DNA of 6,892 nt from Gemmatimonadota bacterium (GTDB taxonomy: Bacteria > Gemmatimonadota > Gemmatimonadetes > Gemmatimonadales > Gemmatimonadaceae), in contig JAQBPZ010000013.1 in NCBI GenBank assembly GCA_028287225.1, forward strand, positions 1 to 6,892, in the 5' to 3' direction. The first letter of the stretch is position 1, and the number at the start of each line of letters is the position of its first letter. The notes beneath the pieces were generated by a model. The model saw only the letters and a list, made by a program, of their open reading frames with translations. It was not told the DNA's origin and did no database searches. Positions 1-6,332 of the stretch are shown here, piece after piece. The position numbers and the translations under genes are program-made.

Positions 1-1168
1 CGCGCAGCTCGCGCTCCGCGGCCTCGACCTGCTGGCGGGCCGCCTGCACCAGGGTGCGCACCTCGTTCTCCGCCGCCTGGTGCCGCATCAGCTCCTCGTC
101 CGCCTGGCGCAGCTCCTGTTCGGCGGCGGCGCGCTGCGTCTCGGCCGCCGCGCGCTCCTCGGTGATGCGGCTGCCCGTCTCCTCGCCGGCCGTGTGCTCG
201 GCCTCGGCGCGCTGGCGCCGCGCCGTCGTGTTGCGCTGGCGCTCCTGGGCCACCGCCATCTCGCCGCGGATGCGCTGCACCTGCTCGCGCTGCGCGCCCA
301 CGAGGCGCGACAGCTCGTTGCGCTGCGCCTCTGCGGCGGCGCGCGCTCCCTGCGCCGTCTCGCGGGCGCGCTCGGCGTCCACCATGCCCGCTTCCGCCGT
401 GGGCAGCAGCTCGCGCAGCTCCGTGACGCGCGCGTCGAGACGCGCGAGCTCCTCGTGCCACGCGGCCATGGACCGCGCGGCGAGGGAGATCTCCACGGTG
501 AAGCGGCGCGTCGTGATCTCCGAGTACCGCTCGGCGCGCTTGCGCTGGCGCGCCAGGCTTCGCACCTGACCCGACACCTCGTTGATCAGGTCGTCGAGAC
601 GCTGGAGGTCGCCCGTGGTCTCGTCGAGGCGCCGCTCCGTCGTGCGGCGCCGATCGCGATAGAGGCCCACGCCGGCGGCCTCCTCGAACAGCTCGCGACG
701 GTCGTCGGGCCGGTCGGAGAGCAGGGCGTCGATCATCTTGCTCTCGATCACCACGCCGGTACCCGCTCCCAGGCCGGTACCGCGCAGCAGATCGGAGATG
801 TCGCGCAGGCGGCAGGGCGCGCGGTTCAGGAAATAGTCGCTGTCGCCGGAGCGCGAGAGGCGCCGCGTGATCACGACCTCCTTGAACGGCACGGGCAGGA
901 TGCCCTCGTCGTTCGAGAAGTGCAGCGACACCTCGGCCACGTTCACCGCACGGCGCGCGGACGAGCCCTGGAAGATCACCTCGTCCATCTTGGCGCCGCG
1001 CATGAGGCGCGCGCGCTGCTCGCCGAGCACCCAGCGCACGGCGTCGGACACGTTGGACTTGCCGCAGCCGTTGGGCCCCACGATGGCGGTGACGCCCGGC
1101 TCGAAGACGAGCTGGGTGTTGTCGGCGAACGACTTGAAACCGTGCAGCTCCAGCTTGGTCAAACGCAC
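1..1168 (-). CDS. smc: Chromosome segregation protein SMC, N-terminal part (C-terminus outside window)
   Basis: SMC proteins are DNA-stimulated ATPases that, with ScpA and ScpB, compact and help separate replicated chromosomes. About 389 codons are present and the frame is open to the left edge. The protein opens VRLTKLELHGFKSFAD, a typical SMC start. Walker A is GPNGCGKS at residues 31-38, followed by the VLGEQ segment (47-51) and RGAKMDEVIFQGS (57-69). The EEAAG segment at 162-166 leads into a long Arg/Glu/Ala-rich stretch without helix breakers, the ascending coiled-coil arm. The hinge, descending arm and C-terminal head with signature and Walker B lie outside the window. The start is GTG, with GGGAG nine bases upstream; its G is the last base of the preceding gene's TAG stop, implying translational coupling. 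The usual glutamine-rich IGQGxV segment reads VVIESKMIDALLS (139-151) here. Identification is secure. Confidence 0.96.
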   Translation of the reverse strand, partial: MRLTKLELHGFKSFADNTQLVFEPGVTAIVGPNGCGKSNVSDAVRWVLGEQRARLMRGAKMDEVIFQGSSARRAVNVAEVSLHFSNDEGILPVPFKEVVITRRLSRSGDSDYFLNRAPCRLRDISDLLRGTGLGAGTGVVIESKMIDALLSDRPDDRRELFEEAAGVGLYRDRRRTTERRLDETTGDLQRLDDLINEVSGQVRSLARQRKRAERYSEITTRRFTVEISLAARSMAAWHEELARLDARVTELRELLPTAEAGMVDAERARETAQGARAAAEAQRNELSRLVGAQREQVQRIRGEMAVAQERQRNTTARRQRAEAEHTAGEETGSRITEERAAAETQRAAAEQELRQADEELMRHQAAENEVRTLVQAARQQVEAAERELR

Positions 1169-2559
1169 TATTGTGTTCTCCCGATTCGATAGACCAGCGT
1201 GGGCGTCAGCTTCGCGTCCCGGACTGCCGGGATCGCGAGCGCCGCCTGCTGGGGAGTGGCGTACGCTCCGAAGTACAGCTGCATGGTGCCGTCCGCCTGG
1301 CGCAGCGCGTAGACGGGATGTCCGCCGGCGCGGTAGCGGGCGACGCGTGCCGGCGCCTCGGCGGGCGGCACGTTGCTCTGCACGAGAAAGGCATACGGCA
1401 CGGACATGACGACGCCCGCCGCGGGACCGAGCACGCGACGCTGGCGCAGCGCGGCAAGGAGGGAGTCGGCTTCGGTCCGCGTCTGGTACGCGCCGGTGAA
1501 CAGGAGGAAGAAGAGGGAGCGCGGCTTCACGCCGTACGTCGCGACCGGCACCGTCCTGAAGCTCTGCTCCAGATGCAAGATAGCGCCGGACTTGGTCGAC
1601 GTCTCGCCCAGGAACACGGCGAACGACGCGGCCGCCGCCGAATCCTGCGGGTTGACGACGCGGAGCTGCGGGAACGAGTCCGCGGAAGTCCCGGCCGCCG
1701 CCAGCGGCGCCGTGCCCCCCGCCGCGGCGCTGTCGGCTCGCGCGGGCACCGGGGTCATGACCGTGCCCCCGTCCGCCGTCAGCGCTCCGTGGGTGACCAC
1801 CGCGGCCGCCGGCGATTCGGCGGACACCCCGTGCCCCTTCGCCGGACCGCCGACGAGGGGGCGGATGGCGAACCAGTAGCCGAGCAGTGCCAGGACGATC
1901 GCGGCGGCGATGCCGCCCGCGGGCCCGGCCCATCGACGCCACCGCGGTGCGAGCACGACCTCCTCGATGCCGGTGGGCCGCCCCTGGGCGGCGGGCAGCG
2001 ACATCGCGACCGACATCGGCGCCGACCTGCGCGTACGCAGCCAGGCGAGCGACACCGCGACGGGCAGGTTGGCCGGCACCGTGTCGCCCACCAGCACCGC
2101 GCCGTCGGTGGCATCGACGAGCTCGCGGATGCGCGGCGCCTCCGCCGGCGCGGCGATGAGCAGCAGGGCGCCCATCTCGCCGAAGCCCGCTGCGAGCTTG
2201 CGCCACCGCGGATGCGCGAAGAGCTCCTCGTAGTCCAGCGGCCCGGTGCCGCTCGGGATCACGAACAGCTCGCCCGCGTCGGGCACCTGGTAGGCGATGC
2301 GGTTGAGCGACACGCCGTAGAGGAAGCTGTCCACCAGGCCATGCGGGTCGTCGCTCGGCACCAGCGCCTGCAGCGGGGGCGCGTCGCCGAACATGTCGGC
2401 CACCGCCACGCGGCGGTGCTGCGCCTGCACGCGGGCGATGCCGAGCGCCACCTCCGCCGTGGCCACCGGATCGCTCCCGACCACGACGACGGCGTGACAC
2501 GCATCCAGCGTCACGCCGACCTCGCGACCCTCCTGCACCCAGTTCATGGGCCGGTTCAC
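1168..2559 (-). CDS. Degenerate ParA/BY-kinase-like domain, one membrane helix and C-terminal SPOR-like region
   Basis: 463 residues; no named family recognised. Residues 20-160 follow the outline of BY-kinase/CpsD/MinD-type P-loop ATPases: hydrophobic strand AVVVVGS (23-29), strand RVAVADMFGD (50-59), LFVIPSGTGPLDYEELF (98-114), resembling the NLxVLPAGPxPxNPxELL segment of CpsD/Wzc proteins, and strand LLLIAAP (132-138) before DGAVLVGD (152-159). The catalytic residues are gone: no GK[ST] in the P-loop (SDPVATAEV, 29-37), the A' motif retains only D55, and the Walker B aspartate is A136. A single helix at about 211-232 predicts an N-in, C-out membrane protein. An Ala/Ser/Pro-rich linker leads to two SPOR-like units: FLLFTGAYQTRTEADSLL (351-368) and YFGAYATPQQAA (417-428 or so). 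The GTG start overlaps the upstream TGA as GTGA and has GAGGG upstream; an in-frame ATG four codons later (2547) lacks a good ribosome site. The much longer open frame upstream is a shadow of the lipoprotein gene. Confidence 0.8.
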   Translation of the reverse strand: MNRPMNWVQEGREVGVTLDACHAVVVVGSDPVATAEVALGIARVQAQHRRVAVADMFGDAPPLQALVPSDDPHGLVDSFLYGVSLNRIAYQVPDAGELFVIPSGTGPLDYEELFAHPRWRKLAAGFGEMGALLLIAAPAEAPRIRELVDATDGAVLVGDTVPANLPVAVSLAWLRTRRSAPMSVAMSLPAAQGRPTGIEEVVLAPRWRRWAGPAGGIAAAIVLALLGYWFAIRPLVGGPAKGHGVSAESPAAAVVTHGALTADGGTVMTPVPARADSAAAGGTAPLAAAGTSADSFPQLRVVNPQDSAAAASFAVFLGETSTKSGAILHLEQSFRTVPVATYGVKPRSLFFLLFTGAYQTRTEADSLLAALRQRRVLGPAAGVVMSVPYAFLVQSNVPPAEAPARVARYRAGGHPVYALRQADGTMQLYFGAYATPQQAALAIPAVRDAKLTPTLVYRIGRTQ

Positions 2560-4022
2560 GGCCCGCCCTCGTACACCCAGTACGACTGCTTCGATTCGCG
2601 GCCGACGCGCTCGGCCTCCTCGCGGGTGGCGTATGGGCCGAGCACCACGCGGTAGATCGTCGCGCCATCGCGCACCGAGGTCACCACGCGCGCCGTCTCG
2701 CTGCCCACGTGGATCGATGCCGCGAGATCGCGCGCCTTGTCCGGGGCGAGCAGCGCGGCGAACGACACCGTGAAGCCGCCCGCGCGGCGGGAGGTGGTGT
2801 CGGCCGCGCGCCGTGCGGCGGAGTCGGCGGGCACGGTGGAGTCCCGCGCGGCGGAATCGACCGGCGGCCCCGCGAACTCCACCGGCTGGTCGAGCGAGGC
2901 CGCGCGCGGACGGAAGCCGGTCCACTGGAAGGAGTACCAGAAGTCGGCCGCGCCGCCGCGCACCCGGACCGTGGGCGTGAGCGTCTCGCCGTCGGCGATG
3001 ATGACGTCCGCGCCCTGCGCCAGCGCGACGCCGCCATCGGGCGCCACGAAGGGCAGGTCGGCGCGCCACGCCGTGGGCAGCGTGCCGACGACGCGATTCG
3101 TGGCGAGCGCGATGACGACCGCCGAGTCGCGTCCCTCGGGGCGCACGAGGAGGTAGCGCCCCAGCGGATCCACACGCAGCTCCGCCACGTTGCGGCCCAC
3201 GTCGATGGATCCGGCCACGCGCTCCTGGTACCGGTCCACGATGTCGATCGTGGTGCCGCCCCTGGTCACGACGAAGACGCGGTCGCCGCTCGGCGTGGCG
3301 GCGAGCAGCTCGACCGGCGTGCGGAAGGCGATGTCCGGCGTGCGCTCGATGGTGCGGGTGCGGATGCCCGTGAGCTGCGTTCCGGACGCGAGGTAGATGC
3401 GGTCGCCCACCTGCGTGCGCAGCGTGCGGTCCACCTTCGGCAGCAGCGCGGAGTCGGCGACGTTGGCGGAGGGAGGGCGCACCCGCCACACGACCGAGCC
3501 GGCTGGCCGCTCGCCGAGGACGAGCAGGGTGCCGTCTTCCTGGGGGAAGAGCGCCCGCGCGGCGACGGGCGGCTTCCACTTCCACGTGCCGCCGGGCGCG
3601 TACCGCTCCACGCCGCCATCGGCCGTGATGGCGAAGATGGCGTTGCCGTCGGCCGACGCGAGCCCGGTGGCCTTCGTCCTGGACACCGTGTAGGCGGCGC
3701 CCTGCCGGAAGTCGACGCGCGCCGGCTGCCCCTTGGCGTCCACGTAGGCGATGGTGCCCGCCTCGCCGTCGAAGCCCAGCACCCGCGCCGGGGCGGGGGC
3801 ATCGCCGGCGCTCCACACGACGGTGTCCAGGCGCGGATAGGCGTAGACGCGCGCGCGGCCCCCGGTGCGCGCGATGCGCAGCACGAGGTTGTCCGGTCCG
3901 CGCGGGGCGGTGGACGAGGGGGCGCCGCGCGTGGCGGGCGCCTGCTGCCGGTCCGACTGGCCGCAGGCCGCGAGCACGAGCAGCAGCGGGAGCATGGAGA
4001 GCAGCGGCGTTCGCACGGACAA
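2556..4022 (-). CDS. SPOR-domain lipoprotein with propeller-like body
   Basis: 488 residues. A type II signal peptide ends in lipobox L17-A18-A19-C20; the residues after C20 are G-Q, not Asp, so sorting to the outer membrane is more likely than retention in the inner one. Residues about 45-380 are a series of beta-rich repeats with alternating hydrophobic strands and turns (VLGFDGEAGTIAYVD, GNAIFAITADGGVERY, DRVFVVTRGGTTIDIVDRY, GRYLLVRPEGRD), compatible with a WD40/YVTN-like beta-propeller. An Ala/Asp/Ser/Thr-rich linker (about 383-416) precedes a SPOR domain (417-486) with the typical closing half IYRVVLGPYATREEAERVG. SPOR domains bind septal peptidoglycan stripped of stem peptides. The start is TTG at 4022: GGGAGG at 4030-4035 sits seven bases before it, whereas the GTG two codons later would be 13 bases away. 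The exact role is unknown; a periplasmic envelope or division-site function is inferred. Confidence 0.85.
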   Translation of the reverse strand: MSVRTPLLSMLPLLLVLAACGQSDRQQAPATRGAPSSTAPRGPDNLVLRIARTGGRARVYAYPRLDTVVWSAGDAPAPARVLGFDGEAGTIAYVDAKGQPARVDFRQGAAYTVSRTKATGLASADGNAIFAITADGGVERYAPGGTWKWKPPVAARALFPQEDGTLLVLGERPAGSVVWRVRPPSANVADSALLPKVDRTLRTQVGDRIYLASGTQLTGIRTRTIERTPDIAFRTPVELLAATPSGDRVFVVTRGGTTIDIVDRYQERVAGSIDVGRNVAELRVDPLGRYLLVRPEGRDSAVVIALATNRVVGTLPTAWRADLPFVAPDGGVALAQGADVIIADGETLTPTVRVRGGAADFWYSFQWTGFRPRAASLDQPVEFAGPPVDSAARDSTVPADSAARRAADTTSRRAGGFTVSFAALLAPDKARDLAASIHVGSETARVVTSVRDGATIYRVVLGPYATREEAERVGRESKQSYWVYEGGP

Positions 4023-4029
4023 AACGTAG

Positions 4030-4035
4030 CCTCCC
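4030..4035 (-). promoter_or_regulatory. Shine-Dalgarno site deciding the TTG start of the SPOR lipoprotein
   Basis: On the minus strand the bases read GGGAGG, then a seven-base spacer, then TTG (4022-4020). No ATG lies near the signal peptide start, and the next candidate GTG (4016-4014) is too far from the site. The rare TTG start may lower expression relative to the ribosomal genes upstream. Confidence 0.7.
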
Positions 4036-4051
4036 GGGGGCGGGGAGAGTA

Positions 4052-4067
4052 GGCGCCCGAGGGCGCC
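4052..4067 (-). terminator. GC-rich hairpin directly after rsfS
   Basis: The 16 bases are GGCGCCC, a two-base centre, then GGGCGCC: a perfect seven-base inverted repeat, or more realistically six pairs with a four-base loop. It begins three bases after the rsfS stop. What follows on the minus strand (CTACTCTCCCC) has no T run, so a classical intrinsic terminator is unlikely. It could instead pause polymerase, protect the 3' end of the upstream message or partly separate the ribosomal genes from the lipoprotein-smc set. Confidence 0.45.
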
Positions 4068-4069
4068 GG

Positions 4070-4465
4070 TCAGCGCGCGGAGTCCGCCGTGACCGGGATG
4101 ACCTGCGCGTCTGCCCAGAGCCGCTCGATCTGGTAGAAGTTGCGCAGCGTCGGATGGAACACGTGCACGACGAAGTCGACGTAGTCGAGCAGCACCCAGC
4201 GGCCCTGCTGCAGCCCCTCGGTGTGGTTCGCCATCTGCCCGGTCTCCTTCTTCAGGTCCTCGAGCACCGAGCCGCCGAGTGCGCGGACGTGCGTGTCCGA
4301 GGTACCGCTGGCGATCAGGAAGTAGTCGGTCATGTCCGACACGCCCTTGAGGCCGAGGAGCACGACGTCGTTCGCCTTGCGCTCCAGCAGGATCGCGGCG
4401 GCGCGCTGCACGAGCTCGAGGCTGTTGCTGTTGCCCTTGGCGGGCGTTGTGGCGGGTGCTGACAT
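4070..4465 (-). CDS. rsfS: Ribosomal silencing factor RsfS (YbeB/Iojap family, DUF143)
   Basis: 131 residues from the ATG at 4465. RsfS binds bL14 (uL14) on the large subunit and blocks joining with the small subunit, reducing translation when nutrients are scarce. The family core is clear: LELVQRAAAILLERKANDVV, then DMTDYFLIASGTSDTHVRAL, then the C-terminal GRWVLLDYVDFVVHVFHPTLRNFY followed by the ERLW segment. Length and end match the family. The open frame extends upstream to 4573, but those codons lie inside a palindromic intergenic element and encode nothing family-like, so the ATG immediately before the Ser/Ala/Thr-rich N-terminus is preferred. There is no convincing Shine-Dalgarno sequence before it, only a pyrimidine-rich stretch, so translation may start without one. 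It is 140 bases downstream of rplI and is followed by a strong hairpin. Confidence 0.93.
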   Translation of the reverse strand: MSAPATTPAKGNSNSLELVQRAAAILLERKANDVVLLGLKGVSDMTDYFLIASGTSDTHVRALGGSVLEDLKKETGQMANHTEGLQQGRWVLLDYVDFVVHVFHPTLRNFYQIERLWADAQVIPVTADSAR

Positions 4466-4498
4466 GGGTGTGGCGAAGGAGATGACGGAGGAGCCGGG

Positions 4499-4600
4499 CG
4501 GTTTACCGGTGTGTCGGTTGACGGTCTTCAGCCTGCCTCGGGTGAGCCCAGGGCGTCCCGACGCAGGCCGCAAACCGTAAACCGATCAACCGATGAACCT
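4499..4600. repeat. About 100-base imperfect palindrome between rplI and rsfS
   Basis: Two 44-base arms (4499-4542 and 4557-4600) align as inverted repeats without gaps. By hand, 33 of 44 positions pair, with three more G-U wobbles in the minus-strand transcript. The innermost 12 positions (4531-4542 against 4557-4568) have one mismatch. The 14-base centre holds a further small palindrome, GCCCAGGGC. The right arm is also a run of 7-8 base units ending in AACCG (CAAACCG, TAAACCG, ATCAACCG, then ATGAACC; 4571-4599), with inverted copies CGGTTTA (4499-4505) and TCGGTTGA (4514-4521) in the left arm. It could be a dispersed palindromic repeat (REP/MITE-like), an RNA processing or stabilising hairpin, or both. 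No T run follows, so simple termination is unlikely. Confidence 0.7.
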
Positions 4601-4605
4601 GCAGT

Positions 4606-5049
4606 TCAGCTCTTGATGACCCAGACGCGGATCTCGGGCTTCACGTCGGCGTGCAGCTTGACCGGCACGCGGTAGACGCCGAGCGCCTTGATCGGGTCGT
4701 GCAGGTCGATGAGGCGCTTCTCGATGTTGAAGCCCTGGGCGGCGAGCTGCTCGGCGATGTCGGCGGAGGTGACCGATCCGAAGAGCTTGCCCTCCTCGCC
4801 GACGCGCGCGGAGAAGGTGATCTGCACCTCCTCGAGGCGCTTCGCGAGCTCCTCGGCGCCGCCCTTGCGCTCGGCTTCCGCCGCTTCGAGGCGGCCGCGC
4901 TCGGCCGAGATGCGCTTCAGGTTGCCCGGCGTCGCCTCGAAGGCGAAGCCGCGGGGCAGGAGGTAGTTGCGGGCGTAGCCGTTCTTGACCGTGACGACGT
5001 CCCCGGGGGTGCCCAGGTTCTCGATCGTCTGGCGAAGGATGATTTCCAT
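4606..5049 (-). CDS. rplI: 50S ribosomal protein bL9
   Basis: 147 residues, the usual length. bL9 is an elongated two-domain protein at the base of the L1 stalk that helps keep reading frame and spacing between ribosomes. The N-terminal signature is complete: MEIILRQTIENLG, PGDVVTVKNGYARNYLLPRG (residues 15-34). A charged connecting helix (about 42-74, Glu/Arg/Ala-rich) joins the C-terminal domain, which contains FGSVTSADIAEQL and ends in VKPEIRVWVIKS. GAGG lies eight bases before the ATG. It follows the membrane protein gene by 15 bases, in the common order rpsF-rpsR-(membrane protein)-rplI. Confidence 0.97.
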   Translation of the reverse strand: MEIILRQTIENLGTPGDVVTVKNGYARNYLLPRGFAFEATPGNLKRISAERGRLEAAEAERKGGAEELAKRLEEVQITFSARVGEEGKLFGSVTSADIAEQLAAQGFNIEKRLIDLHDPIKALGVYRVPVKLHADVKPEIRVWVIKS

Positions 5050-5064
5050 TGATGAAGCCTCAGA

Positions 5065-6105
5065 TTACGTGGTAGGGCGCGCACGGCGGCGCCAGTCGAC
5101 CCAGGTGTCACCCAGGCCGAGCCCGAAGGCGGCGAGCGCCAGGAGCATGAACCCGAGCACGGCGACCGGCGTCAGCACCGGCAACCACAACATGGCGAAC
5201 CCGACGACCAGCATCATGGCGAGCGCTCCCGGGGCAAGGAACCAGGAGAGCACGCCGAATCCGCGGATCGCATAGAGCGCACCGAAGAAGACGAGCAGGT
5301 TGCGACCCGCGCCGTCGAGGAAGTCGAGCGCCGGCACGAAGACGATCGCGAGGCCGGCAATCAACCCCCAGACGAGCTGGTCGTTGAAGCGAAAATCCTT
5401 CAGCGGACCGAGCGGGACGCCGATGCGCGTCCGTCCGATCCGGTGGTACGTCGTCCACGCCAGCGCCAGGGCGCCCAGCGATTCCAGGAGGAGCAGGGAG
5501 GGGGCGAGCCCCGATCCCGTCTCCGCCGTCGCGCGCAGCTGCTGCTCGACGGCGTCCTGCATGGTGCTCAGCTGCGGCATCCACTTCGCCGCGGCCGGAT
5601 ACTGCTGTGGCACCGAGCGCAGCATGTTCATCGACTCGGTGTTGCGCCGGGCCAGCTCCGCCTGCACCGCCTGTCGGGCGCGGCCCGGGCTGAACGGTCC
5701 CTTCGTGCTCATGGCCAGCACCAGCACCAGGGCGAGCCCCAGGGCGGTCAGCCCGCGGGCGAAGAAGGTCTGGTGCAGGCGCATCAGGCACACCAGCCCG
5801 AACGCCCCCGCCAGCACCAGGCTCCACCCGCGAACCAGGTTGTCGAACGTGCCCGGCGCCGCGGACTGGACGAGCACCCAGGCCGCGAGCGCGACCCAGA
5901 TGACGGCCAGCATGATGCGACCCCCCGCCCACCAGCCCACGAGGCAGCAGGCTGCCAGGGCGGGAAGGAGCAGCACCAGGGTATCCTCGACCGGCAGCAG
6001 CGCGCGGAGCGGCTGCACGTGCGGCAGGAAGAGGAACGCCGCGAGCGCGATGAGGAGCTTCCCCCACCCCCGCTCGGCTGGTGCCGGGATCGCGGCGTCG
6101 GACAT
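5065..6105 (-). CDS. DUF2232/YybS-like polytopic membrane protein
   Basis: 346 residues of unknown biochemical function. About ten hydrophobic segments can be read: roughly 16-32, 41-58, 63-82, 94-110, 117-133, 201-219, 244-260, 268-286, 288-309 and 311-331. Between the fifth and sixth lies a polar region (134-200) rich in Gln, Arg and Glu, which may be a helical loop outside or inside the membrane. Features of the DUF2232 family are FRFNDQLVW (238-246), the NLLVFFGALYAIRGFGVL segment (269-286) and the C-terminal GLGDTWVDWRRR (330-341). In Bacillus subtilis, yybS of this family also sits near rplI, which supports the call. The ATG follows the rpsR stop by two bases, with CAGGG six bases before it inside the rpsR end, so translation is probably coupled. 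A substrate or role in the ribosomal cluster cannot be inferred. Confidence 0.8.
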   Translation of the reverse strand: MSDAAIPAPAERGWGKLLIALAAFLFLPHVQPLRALLPVEDTLVLLLPALAACCLVGWWAGGRIMLAVIWVALAAWVLVQSAAPGTFDNLVRGWSLVLAGAFGLVCLMRLHQTFFARGLTALGLALVLVLAMSTKGPFSPGRARQAVQAELARRNTESMNMLRSVPQQYPAAAKWMPQLSTMQDAVEQQLRATAETGSGLAPSLLLLESLGALALAWTTYHRIGRTRIGVPLGPLKDFRFNDQLVWGLIAGLAIVFVPALDFLDGAGRNLLVFFGALYAIRGFGVLSWFLAPGALAMMLVVGFAMLWLPVLTPVAVLGFMLLALAAFGLGLGDTWVDWRRRARPTT

Positions 6106-6107
6106 CC

Positions 6108-6329
6108 TTAGCCCTGCAGCCCCTTCGTGTAGGGGATGAGTGCCAGGTAGCGTGCGCGCTTGACGGCGGTGCTCAGCTGACGCTGATGCCGGGCGCAGAC
6201 GCCGCTGAGGCGGCTCGGCAGGATCTTGCCGTGATCGGTGATGAAGCGGCCGAGGGTACGCTCGTCCTTGTAGTCGACGAAGCGGACGCGGGTCTCGCAG
6301 AACGGGCAGGCCTTTGATGGGCGTCGCAT
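6108..6329 (-). CDS. rpsR: 30S ribosomal protein bS18, zinc-ligand (C+) type
   Basis: 73 residues. bS18 pairs with bS6 on the platform of the small subunit. The family core is plain: FVDYKDERTLGRFI (17-30), GKILPSR (34-40), RHQRQLSTAVKRARYLALIPY (47-67). C8-P-F-C11 and C45-A-R-H48 form a likely zinc-binding set, as in the C+ bS18 paralogs of mycobacteria; Escherichia coli and Bacillus bS18 lack this full set. The gene starts three bases after the rpsF stop. GGAG inside the last rpsF codons is six bases from the ATG, so expression probably depends on rpsF translation. Confidence 0.97.
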   Translation of the reverse strand: MRRPSKACPFCETRVRFVDYKDERTLGRFITDHGKILPSRLSGVCARHQRQLSTAVKRARYLALIPYTKGLQG

Positions 6330-6332
6330 GGT

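Noticed and set aside
80..2655. Long plus-strand open frames (80-1192 and 1171-2655) opposite smc and the pseudo-ATPase gene
   Set aside because: Low-complexity Arg/His/Gly-rich translations, antisense to well supported genes, and no ribosome sites of note.
2560..3816. Upstream extension of the pseudo-ATPase frame to a total of 882 codons
   Set aside because: The extension is Arg/Gly/His-rich and overlaps the lipoprotein gene in another frame. The GTGA overlap and ribosome site at 2559 explain the real start.
2709..4052. Long plus-strand open frame (447 codons) opposite the SPOR lipoprotein gene
   Set aside because: Rich in Arg, Gly, His and Ala with no recognisable motif, and antisense to a gene with signal peptide and SPOR domain. 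Typical by-product of GC-rich codon use.
4514..4542. TTGACG on the plus strand at 4518-4523 as a possible promoter -35 box
   Set aside because: No acceptable -10 hexamer follows at 16-19 bases, and there is no plus-strand gene downstream. It is part of the palindrome arm.
5108..6067. Minus-strand 319-codon open frame inside the DUF2232-like gene
   Set aside because: Out-of-frame shadow with Arg/Pro/Gly-rich translation, while the overlapping frame shows membrane helices and family motifs.
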